A DNA stretch of 64,000 nucleotides from Pseudomonadota bacterium (GTDB taxonomy: Bacteria > Pseudomonadota > Gammaproteobacteria > Acidiferrobacterales > UBA6901), in the NCBI GenBank assembly GCA_021785515.1, contig JAJYEX010000001.1, forward strand, positions 434,001 through 498,000. Direction: 5' to 3'. Numbering within the stretch: the stretch's first letter is position 1; every line of letters begins with the position of its first letter. The notes under the pieces are model-generated. The model worked only from the letters and a program-made list of their open reading frames with translations. It made no database searches and was not told the DNA's origin. Below are positions 26,738 through 37,910 of the stretch, one piece after another. The translations under genes and the position numbers were made by a program.

Positions 26738-26766
26738 TTGCGTATGCGGTCTGCGTATTATATAAA
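26738..26766 (+). promoter_or_regulatory. Promoter of the CstA-like gene
   Basis: TTGCGT at 26738-26743 and TATAAA at 26761-26766 with 17 nt spacing, about 40 nt before the start codon and divergent from the TPR gene. Confidence 0.5.
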
Positions 26767-26804
26767 TAAGAAGGTTTCGCGCCAGAAACCAACGCCAACA
26801 CGCC

Positions 26805-28499
26805 ATGACCAACACGGTATTCGTACTCTTTTCCGCATTCGTCGTATTTGCGTTCGGCTACCGCTTTTTCTCTAAGTTCCTGGTCGCATGGGTTTTCCGG
26901 TCGAATGTTGATTATAGTACACCCGCCCCACAGGTAGCGGACAGCAGTGACCGGCTGTCATCTGCCCGCTACATGCCGCTGATACAGCGGATAAGCTCCC
27001 TGGCCGCAGCTGTGCCGATCATTGGCGTAACGATGGCTATGGCATGGGGCTGGATCCCCATCTTTCTGTGGGCCATTTGCGGCAGCGTCGTGGCCGCGGG
27101 AACCTACGCCATGGGAAGCCTCTGGCTGGCGCAGCAGTGTCGCCGAGCGACAGCTGCTGGCCAGACCCACAACGTCACCGGCAACCGCGGTACGATACCG
27201 ATCCTGGCTCTGGTCGCGGCACTGTCGGTGCTGGTCAACGCGCTCATGCTGCTCGTCATGACGAAGACGCTGACGGCCTATCCGGCGAGCACGATTCCTT
27301 TTCTATTGTTTGGCGGGATTGCGCTGGCCCTTGGCGTTCTTGTGCACCGGTACACCAACCTCGGAATTCCACCCGCGGCGCTGATCGCCCTGGCTACAGG
27401 CCTGCTGGCACTGTGGGCATGTCGCGATACTCCGCTGCAGTTCATTGGACAGCTCCAGCTCCAGATTACCGCCACCAGGACCCTCACCCTGGACGCCCGT
27501 GTCGCGTGGATCGTCATCGCATCCGCCTTGGCCTGGTACATTACCCGGCAACCCAGATGGCGGTTCGCACTGCCCTACGGGCTCCTGAGCACAGCGCTCC
27601 TGGGGACACTTTTGCTGATATTGTTTGCCGCTATCGTGGTCGCGCATCCCGTGCTGACCGCACCCGCCTTTCACAGACCCCACGGAGGCCAGGCGGTGCT
27701 TCCTTGGTTGTTCGTTACCGTTACGTCCGGAGCCATCGGGGGCTGGCAAGCGCTGGTTGCCGTGGACTACACGCCACGCCGGCCTGGCGCCGAGGCCGGA
27801 ATTCAGCGTCTCGGTTACGGCGGCGCGATCGCCGATGCACTGATCGCCTTGGGCGCAATACTGGCAAGTTCGGCCGCCTTCTCCGGACACAAGGCGTGGC
27901 TTGGGACCTACGCCCAGTGGAATAACGTGACGCAACTGGGGCAAATTTTGCAGATTTACATCCGCGGGATCACCGTCCTGGGCCGTGATCTGGGTCTTAA
28001 CCCTGCATTTGCCAGCACCTTGGGCACTGTCACGCTAGCGTGCCTGAGCATGGCTACCCTGGTCGGTGCACTCGGTATGCAGCGACAAGCCCTCGAGGAA
28101 CTGGAGCACAGCGGCGCACTACCCGGCAAAGTGAAGAACCGGATCGTCGCTGCCGGGCTGGTTCTGGCCGCGGGACTGGCGACGCAGGCCAGCTGGGGGC
28201 ATGCGTTGGCATATTGGCCCCTGTTCGGATCCGCCGGCATCTCTACGGCCGCGGCCTTGCTTGCAGTGATGGTGTTGGCTTTGGCGCGACGGCGCCTTCC
28301 CTTACTCCCCGTCCTGACGGTCCTGGTGTTTGTGCTCGCAACGGGCGTTTGGGCAATAATTCTAGAATTAGCCGAATTCTGGGCACACCACCAGTGGACC
28401 GCTCTGGGTGTCTGCCTGGTCCTGGCGTTCACCTTGGCCGTAGCCCTGTGGCGGACCGCCGCAGCCGTGTCCCAATCGCTGAGAGAACGGCATAGCTGA
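26805..28499 (+). CDS. Divergent CstA-family (carbon starvation) membrane transporter
   Basis: 564 residues, strongly hydrophobic, about 14-16 membrane helices. The N-terminus (FAFGYRFFSKFL, then STPA) and the segment AAAVPIIGVTMAMAWGWIPIFLW resemble CstA/BtsT, which import pyruvate or peptides. CstA itself is about 700 residues, and its conserved GPxxAxxWGWxPxxLW and DFxSL signatures are only partly kept here. So this is a shortened, divergent relative whose substrate is unknown. No btsSR- or cstA-type regulator is adjacent. It lies between the lolB unit (divergent) and hemA, a position not usual for cstA. Confidence 0.6.
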   Translation: MTNTVFVLFSAFVVFAFGYRFFSKFLVAWVFRSNVDYSTPAPQVADSSDRLSSARYMPLIQRISSLAAAVPIIGVTMAMAWGWIPIFLWAICGSVVAAGTYAMGSLWLAQQCRRATAAGQTHNVTGNRGTIPILALVAALSVLVNALMLLVMTKTLTAYPASTIPFLLFGGIALALGVLVHRYTNLGIPPAALIALATGLLALWACRDTPLQFIGQLQLQITATRTLTLDARVAWIVIASALAWYITRQPRWRFALPYGLLSTALLGTLLLILFAAIVVAHPVLTAPAFHRPHGGQAVLPWLFVTVTSGAIGGWQALVAVDYTPRRPGAEAGIQRLGYGGAIADALIALGAILASSAAFSGHKAWLGTYAQWNNVTQLGQILQIYIRGITVLGRDLGLNPAFASTLGTVTLACLSMATLVGALGMQRQALEELEHSGALPGKVKNRIVAAGLVLAAGLATQASWGHALAYWPLFGSAGISTAAALLAVMVLALARRRLPLLPVLTVLVFVLATGVWAIILELAEFWAHHQWTALGVCLVLAFTLAVALWRTAAAVSQSLRERHS

Positions 28500-28721
28500 C
28501 CGCCACAGGAGCTTGTCTGACAGCGGGCCGGAGATCCGTCCCGCGGCAATTTCATGGACTTTTACGCTGGGAAGCTGGAAAATGCAGGTTTCCTTGGTCC
28601 CTTCCACCCGAGATCTGCATGGCCGAAATACACAGGCTGGCGCGGAACCACGGTCGCCGGGCGCCTATATTTGGGTATAGGGTATTCTTTGCCTAGTCGA
28701 ATCCGGAATTGTGGCTGAACC

Positions 28722-29984
28722 ATGCATCGCCTCGTCGCGTTCGGACTTAACCACAGGACCGCGCCACTGTCGGTCCGAGAAGAAGCAGCTTTCGCGCCTG
28801 AGCATCTGCCCGAGGCATTACACGATTTGGCCCGGCATGGTGGGGTCAACGAGGCGGCAATTCTTTCAACCTGCAATCGCACGGAGCTTTACTGCCAGAT
28901 CGCCAGCAACGACAGCAAACGCGCGCTGAACTGGTTTTGCGATTACCACAAACTCCCCGCATCCACGATTCGTTCGCATCTCTACGTGCACCCAGGCAGC
29001 GCCGCAGTCAAACATGCATTCCGTGTCGCTTCCGGACTCGATTCGATGGTTCTCGGGGAACCGCAAATCCTCGGCCAGATGAAGGAGGCCTTCGCCCAGG
29101 CACACCGGGTGGGCGCCACCGGCAAGATTCTCAACCGGATGTTTCAGCAGACATTTTCGGTCGCAAAGCAGGTTCGCACGGATACCGCCATCGGCGTAAG
29201 CGCCGTATCCGTGGCATACGCTGCCGTCAGCTTGGCACGCCGTATTTTCGATCGCCTCTCCGAACAGACGGTACTGCTGATCGGAGCGGGGGAAACCATA
29301 GAGCTGGCGGCAAGACATCTACGCGAGCAGGGCGTCAAACACATGATCGTCGCAAACCGCACGCTCGAACGGGCCCAGCTGGTGGCGAATATCGGGAACG
29401 GTGAGGCGATTACGCTTGTTGAGATGCCCGATCGCCTGAGCGAGGCAGACATCGTTATATCGTCTACTGCCAGCCAGCTCCCGATTCTCGGCAAGGGTGC
29501 AGTGGAACGCGCCCTGCGCATACGCAAGCACCGCCCGATTTTCATGGTGGACATCGCCGTGCCACGCGACATCGAGCCGGAGGTGAGCAGGCTCGATGAC
29601 GTGTATCTTTACACCGTGGACGATCTACAGCAGGTGGTGCAGGAAAACATGCAGTCGCGCCAGGAGGCCGCCAAGGAGGCCGAGAAGATCATCGATCTCC
29701 AGGTGACCAACTTCATGCGCTGGGTCCAGTCCCTCGATTCGGTACCGACCATTCTGGCTTTGCGTGAGAACGCCGAGCTGGTGCGGGAGGCAGAACTGCA
29801 GCGCGCCCAGCAGCGCCTGTCCCAGGGTGATGACCCGGTTGCGGTCATGGGGCAACTCGCCCGTTCACTAACAAACAAGTTTACCCACGCGCCGACGGCA
29901 GCCCTCAGGCAGGCCGATCATGACGGCAATGCCGACCTGTTGCGCGCAGCACGCAGGCTGTTCAACCTGGGCGATGATGACTGA
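28722..29984 (+). CDS. hemA: Glutamyl-tRNA reductase
   Basis: 420 residues. The catalytic domain has STCNRTELYC with the nucleophilic Cys near residue 50, then GLDSMVLGEPQILGQMKEA. The NADPH-binding domain carries LLIGAGETIELAARHL, and a dimerisation helix follows. It reduces glutamyl-tRNA to glutamate-1-semialdehyde, the first step of C5 heme synthesis. It heads hemA-prfA-prmC-moeB; prfA begins 27 nt later. Confidence 0.97.
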   Translation: MHRLVAFGLNHRTAPLSVREEAAFAPEHLPEALHDLARHGGVNEAAILSTCNRTELYCQIASNDSKRALNWFCDYHKLPASTIRSHLYVHPGSAAVKHAFRVASGLDSMVLGEPQILGQMKEAFAQAHRVGATGKILNRMFQQTFSVAKQVRTDTAIGVSAVSVAYAAVSLARRIFDRLSEQTVLLIGAGETIELAARHLREQGVKHMIVANRTLERAQLVANIGNGEAITLVEMPDRLSEADIVISSTASQLPILGKGAVERALRIRKHRPIFMVDIAVPRDIEPEVSRLDDVYLYTVDDLQQVVQENMQSRQEAAKEAEKIIDLQVTNFMRWVQSLDSVPTILALRENAELVREAELQRAQQRLSQGDDPVAVMGQLARSLTNKFTHAPTAALRQADHDGNADLLRAARRLFNLGDDD

Positions 29985-30011
29985 CGGTCGCCCGGCGTAT
30001 TCTGATTCCCG

Positions 30012-31094
30012 ATGAACCCGTCGATCCAATCAAAGCTGGAGAATCTTGATCTGCGGCTCGATGAAATCAACGCGCTGCTGTCCGATCCCGAGGTGACAAC
30101 CAGCCAGAATCGCTATCGCGCCCTTACCGTGGAACACTCGGAAATCCTGCCGGTCGTCAGACTTTACCGCGAGTACCGCACCGCCCAGGCGGAGCTGGAA
30201 GCGGCACAGGCGTTGCGACAGGACCGGGATAGCAGCATGCGGGCCATGGCCGAAGAGGAAAGCGCGCGGCTGTCAGCAAAACTTGCGGATTTTGATCAAC
30301 AGCTGCAGAAACTCCTTCTGCCCAAGGATCCGAATGACAACCGCAACATTTTTCTGGAAATCCGCGCCGGTACCGGCGGTGACGAGGCGGCACTGTTTGC
30401 CGGCGACCTGTTCCGCATGTACGGTGCCTACGCGACACGGCGCGGCTGGGGCGTCGAAATCGTAAGCTCCAGCCCCGGGGAACACGGAGGCTACAAGGAG
30501 GTCATCGCGCGCATTACAGGTCACGGAGCCTATTCGCGCCTGAAGTTCGAGTCTGGCGGCCACCGCGTACAGAGAGTGCCAGTTACTGAAGCACAGGGCC
30601 GCATCCATACTTCCGCGTGTACGGTGGCGGTTCTTCCGGAACCCGATGAAGTCGAGAGTGTGAGGCTCAACCCGGCCGACCTCAAGGTGGACACCTACCG
30701 CTCCTCTGGCGCGGGCGGGCAGCACGTAAACAAAACCGATTCAGCCATACGCATTACCCACCTGCCGAGCGGCATGGTTGTGGAATGCCAGGACGAGCGC
30801 TCACAGCACAAGAATCGCGCGCGCGCGATGGCCATACTGAGTGCGCGCCTGCTGGATGCCGAACGGCGCAAGCAACGAGAACAGGAGGCTGCTACCCGCC
30901 GCAGCCTGATAGGGAGCGGCGATCGCTCAGAACGCATCCGCACGTACAATTTTGCGCAGGGCCGGGTGACCGATCACCGCATCAACCTGAGTCTCTACAA
31001 ACTCGACCAGGTCCTCAATGGGGACCTCGACGATCTGGTCGATCCGCTTATTGCCGAAGACCAGGCCGAGTCGCTGGCGGCGCTCAGCAGCTGA
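30012..31094 (+). CDS. prfA: Peptide chain release factor 1
   Basis: 360 residues, exactly the usual size. The codon-recognition tripeptide PxT is PVT ([15 protein letters not shown]), and the peptidyl-transferase motif GGQ is in [14 protein letters not shown] near residue 233. It recognises UAA and UAG. The downstream prmC product methylates the glutamine of this GGQ motif, so the pair is functionally linked. Confidence 0.97.
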   Translation: MNPSIQSKLENLDLRLDEINALLSDPEVTTSQNRYRALTVEHSEILPVVRLYREYRTAQAELEAAQALRQDRDSSMRAMAEEESARLSAKLADFDQQLQKLLLPKDPNDNRNIFLEIRAGTGGDEAALFAGDLFRMYGAYATRRGWGVEIVSSSPGEHGGYKEVIARITGHGAYSRLKFESGGHRVQRVPVTEAQGRIHTSACTVAVLPEPDEVESVRLNPADLKVDTYRSSGAGGQHVNKTDSAIRITHLPSGMVVECQDERSQHKNRARAMAILSARLLDAERRKQREQEAATRRSLIGSGDRSERIRTYNFAQGRVTDHRINLSLYKLDQVLNGDLDDLVDPLIAEDQAESLAALSS

Positions 31095-31100
31095 ATCGAC

Positions 31101-31982
31101 GTGACCATATCGCTGGACAAATACCTGGCAGGCGCCCGCCGGCAACTGGCATCGGCGTCGGCCCGAACTGACGCCGAGGTGCTTGCGATGCACGTTTGCG
31201 GGCTGGACCGTGCCGGGCTGATCACCCACGGCGACAAGGAGCTCGGCGTCGAGCTGGCCAGACAGCTCGATATCCTGATCGGACGGCGCACGGCCGGGGA
31301 ACCAATTGCGTATCTCACGGGCAGACGCGAGTTCTGGTCACTGGACCTGAAGGTCACACCCGATACCCTGATTCCCCGCCCAGAGACCGAGCTGCTGGTG
31401 TCGGTGGCGCTGTCCCAAATCCCGGTCGATGCCCAATGGGCCATTGCCGACCTCGGTACGGGCAGCGGGGCGATCACGCTGGCCCTCGCCCGTGAGCGCC
31501 CCGGCTGTCGGCTGCTCGGAACGGACATATCACCGGCGGCGATCGCCGTTGCGCGCGAAAATGCCGGTCGCCATGGCCTCGGCCGGGTGAGTTTCCGGGA
31601 AGGTCCCTGGCTCGCGACACTAGCCGATGAACGCTTTGGGCTCATTGTTTCCAACCCCCCCTACGTGCGCGACGATGACCCTCATCTGGATACCGGCGAT
31701 GTCCGCTTTGAACCACGCGTTGCGCTGCTGGGTGGACATGATGGCCTCGTTGCCATTCGCGAGATCGCCGACGGTGCGCGTCAATATTTGGAACCCGGGG
31801 CCTGGCTGATGCTCGAACACGGCTACGATCAGGCCCATTCAGTCAGGGAAATCCTCATTCGCAACGGGTATCGTGACTGCACCTCTTTCAAAGACCTCTC
31901 CGGACACTTTCGCGTCAGCGCCGGCCGTTATAGGCACCGCCAGATCGACCACCACCCCCGGCCTGCGGACCGCCAAGGGTAG
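31101..31982 (+). CDS. prmC: Release factor glutamine N5-methyltransferase
   Basis: 293 residues. The N-terminal helical domain (ISLDKYLAGARRQLA) has the PIAYLTGRREFWSL link. Motif I is IADLGTGSGAITLALA and the catalytic NPPY is in LIVSNPPYVRDDD, the signature of N5-glutamine methyltransferases. GTG start at 31101, 6 nt after prfA. The C-terminus after HFRVSAGR is slightly longer than usual. Confidence 0.95.
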   Translation: MTISLDKYLAGARRQLASASARTDAEVLAMHVCGLDRAGLITHGDKELGVELARQLDILIGRRTAGEPIAYLTGRREFWSLDLKVTPDTLIPRPETELLVSVALSQIPVDAQWAIADLGTGSGAITLALARERPGCRLLGTDISPAAIAVARENAGRHGLGRVSFREGPWLATLADERFGLIVSNPPYVRDDDPHLDTGDVRFEPRVALLGGHDGLVAIREIADGARQYLEPGAWLMLEHGYDQAHSVREILIRNGYRDCTSFKDLSGHFRVSAGRYRHRQIDHHPRPADRQG

Positions 31983-32047
31983 CGACCATAGCTGGGACAT
32001 ACACCGCCGGCACGTTACCCGCGGCCGGGTCTGGTAGAATTCCGGGC

Positions 32048-32788
32048 ATGGACGACAACCAATTGCTGCGTTACAGCCGTCACATCTTGCTGCCCCAGGT
32101 TGGTTTTGAAGGACAGCAGAAGCTGCTGGGCTCCAGAGTCCTGATCGTCGGCATGGGCGGTCTGGGTTCCCCGGTCGCGATGTATTTGGCTGCTAGCGGA
32201 ATCGGGGAGCTAGTCATCGCCGACTACGACCGGGTGGAACTTTCCAATCTGCAGCGACAGATCGTGCACACAACGGCAAGCATAGGTCGTCAAAAAGTCA
32301 GGTCTGCCCGCCAGACGCTTGCCGCCCTCAACCCCGACGTGGAGATCACCACGATCGACGCCCAACTGGATCCCGACGCGCTTGACCGGGAAGTCCGCAC
32401 CGTCGACGTGTGCGTCGATGCCAGCGACAACTTCGCCACCCGCTTCGCACTCAACCACGCTTGTGTGAGACATCGCAAGCCGTTGATTTCCGGGGCAGTA
32501 ATCCGTGCAGAAGGACAGGTCGCAGTATTCCGTGCGGACCATCCGGACAGCCCCTGCTACCGCTGCCTGTACAAGGATGAGGATGCGCCGGAGGAGACCT
32601 GCTCGGAAAACGGGGTACTGGCACCCGTACCCGGAATTGTCGGAAGCATCCAGGCGACCGAAACCCTCAAGATCCTGCTCGACATCGGCGAGCCGCTTTC
32701 CGGACGCCTGCTGCTGCTCGATGCCTGGACCATGGAATGGCGGAGTGTACGCCTGCACAAGGACCCGGAGTGCCCGGTCTGCGGCTAA
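32048..32788 (+). CDS. moeB: MoeB/ThiF-family adenylyltransferase (E1-like)
   Basis: 246 residues. It starts NQLLRYSRHILLPQVGFEGQQKLL; the nucleotide loop GMGGLGSPVAMYLAASG, the DYDRVELSNLQRQI segment and two zinc-binding CxxC pairs (CYRCLY and CPVCG) are present. It adenylates the C-terminal Gly of a small sulfur-carrier protein (MoaD or ThiS). MoeB follows prmC in many gammaproteobacteria, so I prefer MoeB, but ThiF activity is possible; no rhodanese domain is fused. Confidence 0.88.
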   Translation: MDDNQLLRYSRHILLPQVGFEGQQKLLGSRVLIVGMGGLGSPVAMYLAASGIGELVIADYDRVELSNLQRQIVHTTASIGRQKVRSARQTLAALNPDVEITTIDAQLDPDALDREVRTVDVCVDASDNFATRFALNHACVRHRKPLISGAVIRAEGQVAVFRADHPDSPCYRCLYKDEDAPEETCSENGVLAPVPGIVGSIQATETLKILLDIGEPLSGRLLLLDAWTMEWRSVRLHKDPECPVCG

Positions 32789-32874
32789 TTTGGACGGGAC
32801 GGGTCCCTGACCGTTGCCGGGACCATGGCGTCTGACCGGGACAGGGAATGCATCGGGAGATCGGCCGAAGAGCG

Positions 32875-33480
32875 CTAGTCTGCGATTCCGGGTTCCGAGC
32901 AAAACCCGCCCCGCCACAGCAGCTGCCAGCGTTGCTCCCAACCCTCCATGGGGGACATCCGGAAACCGCTACGTACGAACTGCGCGATATGTCCCTCTAC
33001 GACAGCCAGCAGCAAGCGTGCGCCATCAGCTGGTGCCGCCACCATGCCACCGGCAGAATTGCCGTCACGCAGGATCTGGCGCAGCTGGGTCTCCAGGCGA
33101 TCGTAGATCTGTGACATGCGCTGGCGCAGGCGGGCGGTCTCGCCGACCAGCACGTCTCCGTACATCAGCCGTGCCAACCCCGGATTGCGATCGGCAAAAC
33201 CCAGCACCAGCAGTGCAACCTTCTGCACGCGCATTTCGGTTTGCTGCTCTTCAGCGAGTATCCGGCTGACACGGCTGAACAGCGACTCCTCGATGAATTC
33301 GATAAGCGCCTCGAACATCTTGGCCTTGCTCGGAAAATGGCGGTAAAGCGCCGCCTCCGAAACCCCGACGCTGCGGGCCAGAGCGGCGGTGGTAATATGT
33401 TCGCCCTGCATTTCCACCAACATATGCGCCAGCGCCTGCAGGATATCCTGACGCCGTTCGCCGCTTCGGGTTCTTGCCAT
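32875..33480 (-). CDS. slmA: Nucleoid occlusion factor SlmA (TetR family)
   Basis: 201 residues. The N-terminal TetR helix-turn-helix reads RRQDILQALAHMLVE...ITTAALARSVGVSEAALYRHFPSKAKMFEALIEFIEE. The C-terminal domain DRNPGLARLMYGDVLVGE...LRQR is characteristic of SlmA rather than a metabolite-sensing TetR. SlmA binds chromosomal sites and inhibits FtsZ rings over the nucleoid. Location close to argB matches other gammaproteobacteria. Confidence 0.9.
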   Translation of the reverse strand: MARTRSGERRQDILQALAHMLVEMQGEHITTAALARSVGVSEAALYRHFPSKAKMFEALIEFIEESLFSRVSRILAEEQQTEMRVQKVALLVLGFADRNPGLARLMYGDVLVGETARLRQRMSQIYDRLETQLRQILRDGNSAGGMVAAPADGARLLLAVVEGHIAQFVRSGFRMSPMEGWEQRWQLLWRGGFCSEPGIAD

Positions 33481-33567
33481 TTCGGGGTTCCCTCGGTCGC
33501 TGCTCAGCAGGCCGCCCGGCGCATCCCGCCGGGCCCTGAATCCGCGCCGGAGCGCTGAGCCGGCAGA

Positions 33568-33843
33568 TTACGTCCGGGTACCGGCCACCGCTTCCGCCCG
33601 GGCAACATTCCCGGAACCATCGAGCTCGATCCGGTATTTGCCCCAGCAGCCGACGCGAGCGGCACAACAACCCGAACCTTCCATGATGACCTCATCAAAC
33701 GCCACTGCACACAGCAGCTCGCCCAGCCGACGATCCAACACCTCGACACGCAGCGATTCCGGATCAGGCCAGCCATTCTGGGTGCAGATTGCCGTCAGAT
33801 CAGCAGAATAGGTGAAGTAATTTAGTAGCGATTCATTGTCCAT
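33568..33843 (-). CDS. Small conserved-looking protein downstream of argB, unknown
   Basis: 91 residues with an excellent ribosome-binding site, GGGAGGAGG, 3-4 nt from the ATG at 33843 and only 10 nt after the argB stop, so it is surely translated with argB. Composition is acidic, with a central GSGCCAARVGCWGKYRIEL segment carrying three cysteines. I recognise no family. It could be a small redox or metal-binding protein; that is speculation. Confidence 0.65.
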   Translation of the reverse strand: MDNESLLNYFTYSADLTAICTQNGWPDPESLRVEVLDRRLGELLCAVAFDEVIMEGSGCCAARVGCWGKYRIELDGSGNVARAEAVAGTRT

Positions 33844-33853
33844 CGCCTCCTCC

Positions 33854-35233
<1,380 letters not shown>

Positions 35234-35262
35234 AAAAAGGAGCCGCAATGCGGCTCCTTTTC
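35234..35262 (-). terminator. Rho-independent terminator after hsp20
   Basis: AAGGAGCCGC-ATT-GCGGCTCCTT on the minus strand forms a 10-bp stem with a 3-4-nt loop, followed by a T-run. It lies 13 nt past the hsp20 stop. The other strand also ends in TTTT, so it may work both ways. Confidence 0.85.
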
Positions 35263-35275
35263 AGGCGAACATCGT

Positions 35276-35731
35276 TTAACTCACGTTGACGTTGATCTTC
35301 TTCGGCTTGACTTCCTCGGCCTTGGGAAGCTTGAGTTCCAATATGCCATCCCTGTAGTTAGCCTTCACGTTCCGTTCATCGACCTCCTTGCCGAGCCGCA
35401 TGGTCCTGATGTACTTGCCGTAGCGCCGCTCCTGGCGCACAACGCGGCTGCCTTCCCTTTCCTCGGACTCGCTCTTCGATTCCGCGTCAAGCGTCAACAC
35501 CCCGTCCTCCAGGGTGATGTGGATATCCTCTTTCTTCACCCCGGGAATTTCTGCATGAACGATGAACTCGTCATCGTTCTCGACCACGTCCATACGCGGT
35601 ACCAAACCTTCATTCACAGGCTCTTCGGCCCACTGCATCGGCCTGAAAAAACCTTCGAAAAGATTATCAAAATCATCTCCGAAGCGCCGCGCCAACCGCT
35701 CCCGCCCCGGGTTACGAATCAACATGTTCAT
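35276..35731 (-). CDS. Hsp20/alpha-crystallin small heat-shock protein
   Basis: 151 residues. The alpha-crystallin domain (about 40-140) reads VPRMDVVENDDEFIVHAEIPGVKKEDIHITLEDGVLTL and ends with the A-x-x-x-x-G-x-L motif AN-YRDGILELKLPK. The C-terminal KKINVNVS carries the I-x-V-type tail used for oligomer assembly. It is an ATP-independent holdase. The gene stands alone with a sigma-32-type promoter upstream and a terminator downstream. Confidence 0.93.
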   Translation of the reverse strand: MNMLIRNPGRERLARRFGDDFDNLFEGFFRPMQWAEEPVNEGLVPRMDVVENDDEFIVHAEIPGVKKEDIHITLEDGVLTLDAESKSESEEREGSRVVRQERRYGKYIRTMRLGKEVDERNVKANYRDGILELKLPKAEEVKPKKINVNVS

Positions 35732-35807
35732 GACCTCACCTCCGACTCAATTTCGACAACCGGATTTCCGGCATGCCACCGGCGCATCGCGCCGACCCAC
35801 CGTTAAG

Positions 35808-35833
35808 ATGGGGATCGAGCCGGCTATTTCAAG
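35808..35833 (-). promoter_or_regulatory. Heat-shock (sigma-32) promoter of hsp20
   Basis: On the minus strand CTTGAAA (35827-35833) and CCCCAT (35808-35813) are 13 nt apart, a near-perfect RpoH promoter about 75 nt before the hsp20 ATG. Confidence 0.8.
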
Positions 35834-35866
35834 CGCTGCGGAGCATGATCCCGGACGTGGCGGAGA

Positions 35867-37210
35867 TCAGAGAATGTAGCGTGCGAGGTCTTCGTTACGG
35901 GCCAGATCCGCCAGGTGTTCATCGACGTAGGAACCATCGATCGATATGGTCTGTCCGTAACGGTCAGATGCTTCGAATGAAATCGTCTCCAGCAACCGCT
36001 CCATCATGGTGTGCAGGCGGCGGGCACCAATATTCTCGGTCCTTTCATTGACCTGCCAGGCAGCCTCGGCAATACGACGGACGCCGTCCTCGGTAAACCG
36101 GAGCGTGACCCCTTCGGTGGCCATCAGTGCCGCGTACTGCTGCGTCAGCGAGGCATCGGTCTCGGTGAGTATGCGCACGAAATCGTCTACCGTCAGCGCA
36201 CTCAACTCCACCCGGATCGGCAACCTTCCCTGCAGCTCCGGAATCAGGTCCGATGGCCTAGCAAGGTGAAAGGCGCCCGAGGCGATGAACAGGATATGGT
36301 CTGTTTTTACCATACCGTATTTGGTGGTGACGGTAGACCCTTCCACAAGCGGAAGCAGGTCGCGCTGCACCCCTTCGCGCGACACGTCCGGTCCCCGGTC
36401 CGACTTTCCCGCTATCTTGTCGAGCTCATCCAGAAACACGATGCCGTGCTGTTCGGCGCGCTCGAGGGCGCGCGCCTTGAGATCCTCGTCATTGATCATG
36501 CGCGCCGCCTCCTCCTCGGTCAGCAGCTTGATCGCGTCTCTGATCCTGACCTTGCGCGAATGCGTCCGCCTGCCACCCATGCCCTGAAACATGCCCTGCA
36601 GCTGATTGGTCAGATCTTCCATGCCTGGAGGAGCCATGATCTCGACGCCCATCGACTGCGCGCTCAGTTCGATCTCGATCTCCTGGTCATCGAGCTCACC
36701 CTCACGCAGCTTCTTGCGAAACGCCTGGCGCGCTGCGCCCTCGGTGGTCGTGCGCGGTGCGGCGCCGGTAGCGGCGAACCCCATATCGCGCGCCGGAGGC
36801 AGCAGGATGTCGAGCACACGCTCTTCGGCTGCATCCTCGGCCCGGTTACGGACCTTGTCCATTTCCTCCCCGCGGGTCATCTTGAGCGCAACATCGACAA
36901 GATCTCGGATCATGGAATCGACGTCACGCCCCACGTAGCCGACCTCAGTAAATTTTGTGGCCTCGACTTTCACAAACGGGGCATGGGCAAGCTTCGCGAG
37001 ACGCCGGGCGATCTCGGTCTTGCCAACCCCGGTCGGCCCTATCATGAGGATATTCTTGGGAGTAATCTCGTTGCGCATCTCGGTGTCCGCCACCTGCGCG
37101 CGCCGCCACCGATTACGCAGGGCAATAGCTACCGACCGCTTGGCCGCAGCCTGCCCTATTATGTGTTTGTCCAGTTCCTGGACGATTTCCCGCGGCGTCA
37201 TCTGCGACAT
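35867..37210 (-). CDS. hslU: HslU ATPase subunit of the HslUV protease
   Basis: 447 residues. It opens [34 protein letters not shown]. Walker A is [14 protein letters not shown] near residue 57; the pore loop [14 protein letters not shown] follows, Walker B is [12 protein letters not shown], and the C-terminus DLARYIL docks on HslV. It unfolds substrates for HslV. It follows hslV by 6 nt on the same strand. Confidence 0.97.
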   Translation of the reverse strand: MSQMTPREIVQELDKHIIGQAAAKRSVAIALRNRWRRAQVADTEMRNEITPKNILMIGPTGVGKTEIARRLAKLAHAPFVKVEATKFTEVGYVGRDVDSMIRDLVDVALKMTRGEEMDKVRNRAEDAAEERVLDILLPPARDMGFAATGAAPRTTTEGAARQAFRKKLREGELDDQEIEIELSAQSMGVEIMAPPGMEDLTNQLQGMFQGMGGRRTHSRKVRIRDAIKLLTEEEAARMINDEDLKARALERAEQHGIVFLDELDKIAGKSDRGPDVSREGVQRDLLPLVEGSTVTTKYGMVKTDHILFIASGAFHLARPSDLIPELQGRLPIRVELSALTVDDFVRILTETDASLTQQYAALMATEGVTLRFTEDGVRRIAEAAWQVNERTENIGARRLHTMMERLLETISFEASDRYGQTISIDGSYVDEHLADLARNEDLARYIL

Positions 37211-37216
37211 GGCGAT

Positions 37217-37756
37217 TCAGGACTCTAGTTCCTCGATGGTTATATTGTGGTTGGTGTATATGCAGATATCTGCAGCGATATTAAGCGCCCGCTCGACAAT
37301 AGCGCGTGCGGCAAGATCGGAATTTTCCAGCAGCGCACGGGCTGCGGCCTGAGCGTACGGTCCGCCCGACCCGATCGCCATGAGTCCACCCTCCGGTTCC
37401 ACCACGTCACCGTTGCCGGTTATGATCAGCGATGCAGTACGATCAGCGACAGCGAGCAGCGCCTCCAGTCTCCTCAGGACACGGTCGGTACGCCAGTCCT
37501 TCGCCAATTCCACGGCCGAACGGGTCAGGTTCCCCTGGTGCTTTTCCAGTTTTGCTTCAAAGCGCTCAAACAGCGTGAACGCATCCGCCGTTCCGCCGGC
37601 GAACCCTGCAATCACCTGGTCCTTGTACAGACGCCGCACTTTGCGGGCATTACCTTTCAGAACTGTATTACCCAGCGATACCTGCCCGTCGCCACCGATG
37701 ACGACTTGATTGCCCCGCCGCACGGAAAGGACCGTAGTTCCGTGAAATTGTTCCAT
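37217..37756 (-). CDS. hslV: HslV peptidase subunit
   Basis: 179 residues. MEQFHG is a short propeptide before the catalytic threonine, Thr7, in [23 protein letters not shown]. The proteasome beta-type fold continues with [17 protein letters not shown] and GNGDVVEP. The ATG at 37756 is used; the frame upstream to 37840 is unconserved. Upstream I do not find a clear sigma-32 promoter, unlike hsp20. Confidence 0.96.
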   Translation of the reverse strand: MEQFHGTTVLSVRRGNQVVIGGDGQVSLGNTVLKGNARKVRRLYKDQVIAGFAGGTADAFTLFERFEAKLEKHQGNLTRSAVELAKDWRTDRVLRRLEALLAVADRTASLIITGNGDVVEPEGGLMAIGSGGPYAQAAARALLENSDLAARAIVERALNIAADICIYTNHNITIEELES

Positions 37757-37910
37757 GTGCACTCCGCTTCGAGCCGTATCCGAATTGTACCCGCCCGGCA
37801 GCATCGTGGAAACGCGGTGCTGCCCACCGCCGTCCCTCAAAGGCAGGCCGCTCAGCGCCCGATATGATTGATAGAATCCGGGTGCTCCGGCCCAGGCTGT
37901 GCGACATTTC

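Noticed and set aside
36011-37228. A 405-codon plus-strand frame antisense to hslU
   Set aside because: hslU is unmistakable; the antisense frame is a codon shadow.
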